Assembly (NCBI GenBank): GCA_964424545.1 | Contig: CAYRJN010000028.1 | Span: 1 to 27,719 of the forward strand | Length of the DNA stretch: 27,719 nt | Reading direction: 5' to 3' | Source: JAUVIB01 sp964424545 | GTDB lineage: Bacteria > Calditrichota > Calditrichia > Calditrichales > Calditrichaceae | Shown here: in pieces, positions 16,445-22,193 of the stretch | Layout: each line of letters opens with the position of its first letter | Numbering within the stretch: position 1 is the stretch's first letter | The notes under the pieces: model-generated | The model's database searches: none | What the model saw: the letters and a program-made list of their open reading frames with translations, nothing else | What the model was told of the DNA's origin: nothing | Made by a program: the position numbers and the translations under genes

Positions 16445-17846
16445 CACTGGCCTCCATAGGAACAATCCCCGTTTCTTTTTCAAAAATTTCATAAATATCG
16501 GCTGAGCAGTGGAACCCCTGACAGCGCCCCTGCATGCATCGTGTGCGCCGCCTTAAGCCTTCCAAAGTTTTGGCGGGAACAGGGCTATGAAGCGCATTTT
16601 TGATTTCCGCCAGCGTAACGCGCTCACAATGACAAACAATCCGGCCGTAATCGGCGTTTTGCTTAATCAATTCATCTGTCTGATAAGGGCGTTTATCCTT
16701 TTGCCCGATATAAGGCATTTTAATGGTTTTAAAATTATCTTTTTCTTTTAATTTCACGCCCGCTTCGCGCAAAAGGCCCATAACATATTCTGCAATTCCC
16801 AACGACGAGGAGAGCCCCGTTGAACGTATGCCGCCTACGCATATATAATTTTTTTCCGGATGGGAGTATATTTGATAATCGCTGTGTTCCGTGGCGGCCC
16901 GCAACCCTGCATAAGTGGAAGTTACCTCTTCGTCCAATAATTGCGAGATGATCCCTTCCCCTTTTTTCCATAAAAATTTAAGTCCCTCTTCGCTTGTATT
17001 GGTCATTTCTTTATCCTGTAGATCTTCCGCCGTGGGGCCTAACATTATATTGCCAAAAACGGTGGGGCTTACCAGAACGCCTTTTGTTATAGCCGTCGGA
17101 ATAGGAAGAAGAACGTGATTAACAAGCGGACGGGTCAATTTATCAAAAACAATAAGCTCACCGCGGCGCGGAGTAACATGAAAACGGTCAAAGCCAAAAA
17201 GCGCGTCAATCACATCGGAATTCAATCCAGCCGCGTTAATAACGTATCGGCTGCGAATTTCACCGCCCGCACCCGCGAGAGTGTATACATCTTCGCTCTT
17301 TGCTATTGTTTCAATTGGAAAATTAAGCTTTAAATCGATGCCGTTTATAACGGCCTGACTGGCATATGCAAGAGGAACGGTAAAGGGACAGATGATATAC
17401 TCTCGCGGCACCATCAAACCGCCAAGCGCGCCTTTATTAACATGCGGTTCCAATTCATATATTTCTTCAACCGTCAAAAGATGTACATCGGTTACGCCGT
17501 TCGCGTGCGCTTTTTTCAAAATGGCATTTAAAGACTTATACTGGTCTTCATTCCAGGCAATCAGCACCGCTCCGGTTTTCTCATGCGGTATACCGGCTTC
17601 TTTTACAAAATCGGTCAGCCGTTCATAACCCCGTTTTAAGAGTTTTTGTTCAAGACTCCCCGTTTTAGCGTCAAAACCGGTGTGCCAAATTGCCGTATTG
17701 GCTTTACTCGTCCCTGCGCCAATATCGGCCTTAGCTTCGACCAAAACACAATTGAGATCATATTGTGAAAGATCTTTAGCAATAGCGCCGCCTACCACGC
17801 CTCCGCCGATTACGGTAACATCATACACCATATTGCTTGTTTGCAT
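16431..17846 (-). CDS. glpA: FAD-dependent glycerol-3-phosphate dehydrogenase, GlpA-like, with BFD-like [2Fe-2S] C-terminal domain
   Basis: 471 residues. N-terminal FAD-binding motif VTVIGGGVVGGAIAKDL and a DAO-type fold, with RSTGLSSSLGIAEYVMGLL near residue 360. The C-terminal domain carries four cysteines spaced as in bacterioferritin-associated ferredoxin: Cys405-x-Cys407, Cys437 and Cys442, with an extra Cys447, so a [2Fe-2S] cluster is predicted. Family enzymes oxidise sn-glycerol-3-phosphate to dihydroxyacetone phosphate. This soluble GlpA-like form with a flavoprotein partner is known from Thermotogae and Firmicutes (TM1432/TM1433, from memory). The first ATG is kept; the second at residue 6 has no ribosome site. 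It is the first gene of the cluster and ends inside the next one. The substrate is inferred from the family and from the OPA transporter; a related 2-hydroxyacid is possible. Confidence 0.85.
   Translation of the reverse strand: MQTSNMVYDVTVIGGGVVGGAIAKDLSQYDLNCVLVEAKADIGAGTSKANTAIWHTGFDAKTGSLEQKLLKRGYERLTDFVKEAGIPHEKTGAVLIAWNEDQYKSLNAILKKAHANGVTDVHLLTVEEIYELEPHVNKGALGGLMVPREYIICPFTVPLAYASQAVINGIDLKLNFPIETIAKSEDVYTLAGAGGEIRSRYVINAAGLNSDVIDALFGFDRFHVTPRRGELIVFDKLTRPLVNHVLLPIPTAITKGVLVSPTVFGNIMLGPTAEDLQDKEMTNTSEEGLKFLWKKGEGIISQLLDEEVTSTYAGLRAATEHSDYQIYSHPEKNYICVGGIRSTGLSSSLGIAEYVMGLLREAGVKLKEKDNFKTIKMPYIGQKDKRPYQTDELIKQNADYGRIVCHCERVTLAEIKNALHSPVPAKTLEGLRRRTRCMQGRCQGFHCSADIYEIFEKETGIVPMEASDAQA
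16451..16455 (-). promoter_or_regulatory. Ribosome-binding site that decides the start of the partner flavoprotein
   Basis: GGAGG on the minus strand, six bases before the ATG at 16442-16444 and inside the 3' end of the glpA-like gene. It fixes the start of the downstream gene and fits translational coupling. Confidence 0.8.
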
Positions 17847-18172
17847 AACGATACTTTCAATTTATTAACATTCAAATTTTATATTTATCGACAAAAAAAC
17901 GTAGCGAATCAGCCAGTTACATACATTGTTGATTTTACTACATAAAAATTATCATTATGTTTAATTTACGACACAAGCGAATATAAGACCGTTGTAATTT
18001 AATGTCAAATATTATTAAAAGCTTTTTTGTGATATTAAAAAAAAATTATAGCAACAAAGTACTAAAATTTTTCAAGCGTAAATATGCAGGGGTATTATTT
18101 GGCAAGAACGCAAGCCTTTGTTCTAAATGGAAATAAATTTATCGACAGATATGATTTTATAGTTTAGTATAA

Positions 18173-18193
18173 GAATTTCGAAAAATAACCTAT
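18173..18193 (+). repeat. Left arm of a 21-bp inverted repeat
   Basis: GAATTTCGAAAAATAACC followed by TAT. It matches the reverse complement of 18700-18720 at 20 of 21 positions, and weaker matching continues eight bases outward on both sides (TxGTAT). The arms enclose about 505 bp containing several dispersed repeats. Confidence 0.7.
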
Positions 18194-18275
18194 ATCATAT
18201 TTTCTATATTATTTTGTAACATTCTCAATGGCAACATTTCAAATTCTCCTATTAATCGGATAAGTCTCCATTTCA

Positions 18276-18353
18276 GCCATTCCCCCATGTTTTAAACAGG
18301 AATCCAAATCCGTCGTTTCAGCATTAAGATTCTCCGATTTATCGAAGAATGAC
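18276..18353 (+). repeat. Dispersed 78-bp two-hairpin repeat, copy R4
   Basis: Starts GCCATTCC and ends GAATGAC. Left hairpin ATTCCCCC...CAGGAAT is degenerate; right hairpin ATTCTCCGATTTATCGAAGAAT is good. Same orientation and length as copies at 3704 and 14169. The following 40 bases resemble those after the 14169 copy (CTGCT, TTATC, TGCAA in register). Confidence 0.7.
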
Positions 18354-18420
18354 AAATAGTCTGCTTTTATCAATCAAGTTGCAAAGCTATGTCCGTTATT
18401 GAAATTTAGACGCCAATAAA

Positions 18421-18475
18421 TAGAACATAGTTTCGCAAAGTGATTAATGAAATAAGTTCGGGTAGAATCGTCAAA
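18421..18475 (+). repeat. Second dispersed repeat (about 55 bp), copy S1
   Basis: Begins TAGAACATAGTTTCGCAAA; bases 18421-18448 match 21391-21418 at 27 of 28 positions. The reverse complement of the whole 55 bp aligns with 22087-22141, sharing CGATTCTACCCGA and ATTAATCA. It is followed within three bases by the two-hairpin repeat at 18478; the 22087 copy also abuts a GTCATT hairpin, so the two may be one composite unit. Confidence 0.65.
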
Positions 18476-18477
18476 GC

Positions 18478-18555
18478 GTCATTCCTTCGAAAGAAGGAAT
18501 CTGAATGTAGACAATGGTAAGATTTAGTTTCCCGATAAAAACATTCGAGAATGAG
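18478..18555 (-). repeat. Dispersed 78-bp two-hairpin repeat, copy R5 (opposite orientation)
   Basis: Same family as the copy at 3704 but inverted: 64 of 78 identical, no gaps, by hand alignment. Hairpin ATTCCTTCGAAAGAAGGAAT at its left end is a near-perfect palindrome. The equal length of copies in both orientations shows that this is a defined element rather than loose low-complexity similarity. Confidence 0.8.
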
Positions 18556-18699
18556 AGGAAGGAAGAGAATGTGGAAACGGTAACAAATAAGTCCAACATT
18601 TTCATTCTCAATAAATTGGAGAATCTAAAATACGGCCTATGTGAACGATGTATAATTTTAAAATTGAGAATAATACAAAAATAAATGAAACTGTCCGAA

Positions 18700-18720
18700 A
18701 TAGGTTATTTTTTGAAATTC
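18700..18720 (-). repeat. Right arm of the 21-bp inverted repeat
   Basis: ATAGGTTATTTTTTGAAATT followed by C. It is the reverse complement of 18173-18193 with one mismatch, and lies 14 bp beyond the metallophosphatase terminator T tract. Confidence 0.7.
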
Positions 18721-18733
18721 CGATACAATCAAT

Positions 18734-18776
18734 TAATAAAAACGGGTTGACATCTAAGTTAAACATCAAGCCGTTT
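18734..18776 (-). terminator. Intrinsic terminator of the secreted metallophosphatase gene
   Basis: On the minus strand, just after the stop: AAACGG and CCGTTT pair, then after a C-C mismatch TTGA pairs with TCAA and the stem continues with wobble pairs to a loop of about nine bases; GTTTTTATT follows. Position and T tract fit factor-independent termination. Confidence 0.75.
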
Positions 18777-18786
18777 ATTTTTTAAT

Positions 18787-21318
18787 TCACTTTATTAAAA
18801 TCGCCTTTCCGATTTTATGATAATCGCCCGCCTCTAATTTGTAAAAATACAAACCGGAAGACATCTTTTCGCCTTTGGCGTTTTTACTATTCCAAATTAC
18901 GGAATAAGAACCGGACGCTAATTTTTTATTTACCAGCGAGGTTACCAATTCGCCGTTTGATGAAAAAATCTGTAATTTTACATTCTCCGTTTTTGCCAGA
19001 TCAAATTTAATCGTTGTTGACGGATTAAAGGGATTCGGATAATTATTATAGAGTTTTGATTCTCTGATAATATTATTGGATTCGCTCTTAAGGCCTGTTC
19101 CCATACCAACGGTAAAGGAACTTTCTTCCGACCATTCCGACCATTGCAGGTTTTTATCGCGATAACGCACGCGCCACCAATACGTTTTTCCCGTTTCCAG
19201 ATTATCATCGGTAATCGCTAACTTTGTAAGGTCGATTCCTTCATTCTTGTCAATGGGAACAAAATCCGGAGCACCGTTGTCCCAGAAAATGTTTTCAAAA
19301 TCGCGTTTTTCATCAACAAGGGGGTTGCTGTAATCGCCCTGTTGATTGGTAAGTTGAAATTGTGAACTCAAAATATCATACGTTCCTTCATAATCTGATG
19401 CAACCAGATTAATCGGGCTGACAACTTCAGTCTCTTTTTCTGGTGCAATTGGCTGCGGAGTTATAGGCGGCGTTTCATCTGCTTTGTTTCGTATAAACTC
19501 GTCTACTTTTCTCAAAGGATCAAAGATAATTCTACCTCCGTTGCCGTCTTCCTGACCGATGGCGTATACTTCGGCTTTATAACTTTTATTTTCCACATCG
19601 ATATCAAACAAAGTAAAGCTCCAATAATCGAACGTTTTCTGGATTTCGGGATAATCAATTTGGTGATCGGGATATTCGCCCCATGTATCTAACTCGGCGC
19701 CACCGCCGCCGTTTTCCACTAAGCGCAAATTACCTTCCAATACTTGTCCTCTTTCATAAGCATGGGAATGACCGTACGTAAGCACATCCGCTTTGCTGTA
19801 TTTATTCATAATGGGGATTACATGATCTTGAACATAAGGTTCATTACCGTATGTCCATATCTCGCTGTGACCGGGGCGATGGGTATAAGCAATCACCCAA
19901 TCAATAGTTGAATCTTGTTCGGCCGACTGCATAAGATCGTCCAGCCATTCCAATTGTTGCTGTGTATGAAAAATACTGTGTACCGCAATAAATAATATAC
20001 GGCCGTATTGAAACGAGTAGTAATATTCGCCTTGCGGCCCTGCAAAATCCTCATACTTCATATAATAATAATAATTATCCGCATCGTGTTCATGATCGCC
20101 GATACTAACCATAATAGGCACATTGGCCGATATCTGCGCCAACGGCGCAAACCATTCGGCTTTATATTGCGATAAGGTCGGGCCATAGCTGACAATATCT
20201 CCATTACTCAATAACAAATTAAGATTATTTTCCACGTGTTCATCCCCGTAAATCTCAGCTACTTTTTGCTTAACGGCCGAAACAACGTCGGTAAATTGAT
20301 TGGGATAAGTGCGCGTATCGCCAATTACGGCAAAGCGAATATGGCCTGTCTTTTGACCTGGTTGCGGGGCAGTCTTAAATGTAAAAATATCCGATTTCAT
20401 GGTATCCGTAACGGCGCGATAGTAATAGACCGTATTCGGTTCAAGGTTGGTAAGTTTTACCCAATGCCAGGTTGTCGAGTCTTCAAAAATATGGACGTCT
20501 CCGTTTTCAACATTTCCGAGCGCATCCGTCGTCCCGTACTCAACTTTTGATTCGGGGCTCAATGAAGCATGCCAGCAAACATAAATCGAAGTAGCCGTAG
20601 GCGATTGTAAATAGGGATAAATTGCCGTATCCGGCGGCGCAATCGGCGTCGGCGGTTTTTCATGATAGCCGCCGAGCGCTTCCATGTCGTCTTCGCTGAG
20701 AGCCTTATCAAAAAGTTTGACGTCAGCAACGTCAATAGTGTAATCTTCCCCGTTATTGTCGGCAAAAAGAAGCAAGGCGTTATCTAAGGCGAAGCGACCG
20801 TTTATGGAACCCGCTTTCCCCTTTAATTCTTTATAACCGTCTATATAATAATTATAAATCGAATCGTTTTTTACCGATATGCCTATACGGTACCATTCAT
20901 TTGGCGTCAACGTATAATTCGTGTAATAGGTATCGCCTACGCCGACATTGCCAGACGGATTAATAAAACATTCACCGTCGTCGGTATTGGTTAAATCGGT
21001 TTGATAAAAACAATACCAATGCCCTAATTCGGGAATTTTAATATCCAAAACCAGGCTAAATTCGTTAACCATAGTATCGCCTTCAGGCGACGTAATACCA
21101 TGTACGACTTTATAATAACTACCAATGCCGATCCGCACCGCGCCGTTGTTGTCGTCGGGTCCGGCAACGGCGCTCTGAGACCCCGTCAAAATTAAATCGG
21201 CGCCGATTTCGGCTTTTGTTAAATTATTCGCATTGTCAAAAGTCCAGTGTCCGACAGGCTCGGTTTGCGATAATAAAGTTGAAAACATGGCCATAACCAT
21301 TAAAATAACATAGCGCAT
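18787..21318 (-). CDS. Secreted purple-acid-phosphatase-like metallophosphoesterase with LamG domain and T9SS sorting domain
   Basis: 843 residues; AAAGGA precedes the ATG. Signal peptide 1-17. A LamG/concanavalin-like domain spans 22-217 (HWTFDNA ... LFDKALSEDDMEAL). A purple-acid-phosphatase N-terminal Fn3 domain is at 230-316 (SPTATSIYVCWHA ... NTVYYYRAVT). The calcineurin-like phosphatase is at about 327-600 with metal ligands GDTR (Asp334), GDIVSYG (Asp374, Tyr378), GDHE (Asp408), YTHRP (His480) and GHSHAYER (His517, His519). A second Fn3-like domain (about 640-750) and a T9SS type A sorting domain (about 760-843, NYPNPFNPSTTIKFDL ... KIGKAILIK) end it. It should be displayed on or released from the cell surface and hydrolyse phosphoesters. 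Oddity: the canonical GNHE has Asp instead of Asn. The glycerol-3-phosphate genes lie downstream but beyond a terminator, so a joint role is only inference. Confidence 0.9.
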   Translation of the reverse strand: MRYVILMVMAMFSTLLSQTEPVGHWTFDNANNLTKAEIGADLILTGSQSAVAGPDDNNGAVRIGIGSYYKVVHGITSPEGDTMVNEFSLVLDIKIPELGHWYCFYQTDLTNTDDGECFINPSGNVGVGDTYYTNYTLTPNEWYRIGISVKNDSIYNYYIDGYKELKGKAGSINGRFALDNALLLFADNNGEDYTIDVADVKLFDKALSEDDMEALGGYHEKPPTPIAPPDTAIYPYLQSPTATSIYVCWHASLSPESKVEYGTTDALGNVENGDVHIFEDSTTWHWVKLTNLEPNTVYYYRAVTDTMKSDIFTFKTAPQPGQKTGHIRFAVIGDTRTYPNQFTDVVSAVKQKVAEIYGDEHVENNLNLLLSNGDIVSYGPTLSQYKAEWFAPLAQISANVPIMVSIGDHEHDADNYYYYMKYEDFAGPQGEYYYSFQYGRILFIAVHSIFHTQQQLEWLDDLMQSAEQDSTIDWVIAYTHRPGHSEIWTYGNEPYVQDHVIPIMNKYSKADVLTYGHSHAYERGQVLEGNLRLVENGGGGAELDTWGEYPDHQIDYPEIQKTFDYWSFTLFDIDVENKSYKAEVYAIGQEDGNGGRIIFDPLRKVDEFIRNKADETPPITPQPIAPEKETEVVSPINLVASDYEGTYDILSSQFQLTNQQGDYSNPLVDEKRDFENIFWDNGAPDFVPIDKNEGIDLTKLAITDDNLETGKTYWWRVRYRDKNLQWSEWSEESSFTVGMGTGLKSESNNIIRESKLYNNYPNPFNPSTTIKFDLAKTENVKLQIFSSNGELVTSLVNKKLASGSYSVIWNSKNAKGEKMSSGLYFYKLEAGDYHKIGKAILIK

Positions 21319-21378
21319 TATACTATTCCTTTCTTAATTTCAATAACAAAACCCCTGTTATCTTAGCCTTTATAGTGA

Positions 21379-21408
21379 TTTATAATTTTTTAGAACATAG
21401 TTTCGCAA
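21379..21408 (-). promoter_or_regulatory. Candidate promoter of the metallophosphatase gene
   Basis: On the minus strand TTGCGA, an 18-base spacer and TATAAA, ending 60 bp before the start codon. The -10 matches the sigma-70 consensus at five of six bases, the -35 less well. The -35-like part falls within the second dispersed repeat (21391-21418). Promoter consensus in this bacterial group is uncertain, since true Bacteroidota use a different one. Confidence 0.4.
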
Positions 21409-21418
21409 ATTGATTAAT
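21391..21418 (+). repeat. Second dispersed repeat, core copy S2
   Basis: TAGAACATAGTTTCGCAAA plus TTGATTAAT; 27 of 28 bases identical to 18421-18448 in the same orientation. Similarity fades after this core. It sits just upstream of the metallophosphatase gene and overlaps its candidate promoter. Confidence 0.7.
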
Positions 21419-21810
21419 ATTGAATTTCACAACTATAAAAATAGATTAAAAACCGTCCCTTTAAAAAAGAGGACAATAGGGGTTGTCAGGTATTCAATAT
21501 TCAGTAATTCCGATATATATCACAAACCTCTTACCCCAAGTCAAAGGCCGGCAAGCCTTTTATATGGAGAGATATATTTCTTCTGTTTCGCAAAATAGAT
21601 GGAATAAGCGTAAAATTTGAAATTTCTCTACAATAAAATATTCATTTATTATTTCAACGAAGGGTTTCAAATCTCTATATTTTTACGAATCAATGCAAAT
21701 CTATTTTTAAACTTATACGCTCAAAATCGATATAAGTTTAAAGACTTTAACTCCGCCAATTGATTGAGTGAGAGAGAAAATATAGTTTTTCAGCGTTAGT
21801 TCAATTCTAA

Positions 21811-21840
21811 AGCCCCTATCGTTTATGGGGGCTCTTTTAT
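21811..21840 (+). terminator. Terminator-like hairpin in a gene-free interval
   Basis: Nine-bp stem AGCCCCTAT / ATGGGGGCT (one G-T pair) with loop CGTTT, then CTTTTATT on the plus strand. The T tract is better on the plus strand than on the minus strand (TTTAGAATT). All nearby genes are on the minus strand, so it either ends mutS2 read-through or marks an unrecognised plus-strand RNA. Confidence 0.6.
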
Positions 21841-21952
21841 TAAACATGATAATGGAGGCCTGTCAACGAAGGATGATTTATTCATTGTGTTAGTAACATT
21901 TACGGTTTTTTTCGAAGCATTGTCAAACGTTGGAGTTTACTCGCCACTATCC

Positions 21953-22027
21953 GTCGTTCTCCGGTTTATTCGGAGAATCTAAATCTTCCCATTTCAGCAT
22001 TCGGATTCCTTCTTCCGAAGGGATGAC
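21953..22027 (+). repeat. Dispersed two-hairpin repeat, copy R6 (75 bp)
   Basis: Starts GTCGTTCT and ends GGATGAC. Left hairpin TTCTCCGGTTTATTCGGAGAA, here given by its ends TTCTCCG / CGGAGAA; right hairpin ATTCCTTCTTCCGAAGGGAT. The next 22 bases (GACAAGCTTAGGATT...) resemble those after the copy at 3704 (GACAAACGTGGGATT...). Confidence 0.7.
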
Positions 22028-22055
22028 AAGCTTAGGATTTTATTCTACAACAACT

Positions 22056-22083
22056 GTCATTATCCGATAAGTCTGAGAATGAC
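22056..22083 (+). repeat. Solo hairpin related to the dispersed repeat
   Basis: 28 bp beginning GTCATTATCCGAT and ending GAGAATGAC, so the same terminal GTCATT/AATGAC as the 78-bp family but with no second hairpin. It touches the second-repeat copy at 22087. Confidence 0.5.
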
Positions 22084-22086
22084 ACA

Positions 22087-22141
22087 TTGGCGATTCTACC
22101 CGACCTTCTTTTGATTAATCATTTAACAAAGTCATATTTCT
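22087..22141 (-). repeat. Second dispersed repeat, copy S3 (inverted, diverged)
   Basis: Shares CGATTCTACCCGA and ATTAATCA in register with the reverse complement of 18421-18475. As at 18.4 kb, it lies directly beside a GTCATT hairpin. Confidence 0.5.
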
Positions 22142-22193
22142 TATCAAGCGATGCTCTTCATCAGATCAAAGTATGTAAGAACCTATACAGACT

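Larger units (their letters stand above)
17847..18786. other. 940-bp gene-free interval rich in repeats
   Basis: No credible ORF on either strand. It holds the promoter region of the glpA-like cluster (no clear promoter recognised), a long-range inverted repeat (18173-18193 with 18700-18720), two full dispersed repeats (18276-18353 and 18478-18555), one copy of a second repeat (18421-18475), a degenerate hairpin (18603-18623) and, at the right end, the terminator of the metallophosphatase gene. Confidence 0.65.
21319..22193. other. 875-bp gene-free interval
   Basis: No convincing coding frame on either strand. It holds a candidate promoter for the metallophosphatase (21379-21408), a copy of the second repeat, a weak hairpin AAAGGC/GCCTTT at 21543-21560, a strong terminator-like hairpin (21811-21840), a two-hairpin repeat (21953-22027), a solo hairpin (22056-22083) and another second-repeat copy (22087-22141). 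The stretch 21600-21800 is plain AT-rich sequence in which I see nothing else. Confidence 0.65.

Noticed and set aside
16445..16492. Longer N-terminus of the partner flavoprotein starting at 16492
   Set aside because: It has no ribosome site, adds a basic 16-residue stretch before the FAD fold, and lies within the upstream gene; the GGAGG-preceded ATG at 16444 is better.
18276..18623. Clustered hairpin repeats considered as a CRISPR array
   Set aside because: Copies are 75-78 bp, diverged, in both orientations and irregularly spaced, with no cas genes.
21410..21598. 62-residue plus-strand ORF in a gene-free gap
   Set aside because: It starts inside a dispersed repeat, lacks a ribosome site, and has low-complexity AT-driven composition with no recognisable family.
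21795..21813. TTCAATT loop with a four-base stem, like a tRNA T-arm
   Set aside because: No matching acceptor, D or anticodon arm upstream and no CCA end; it runs straight into the terminator stem.
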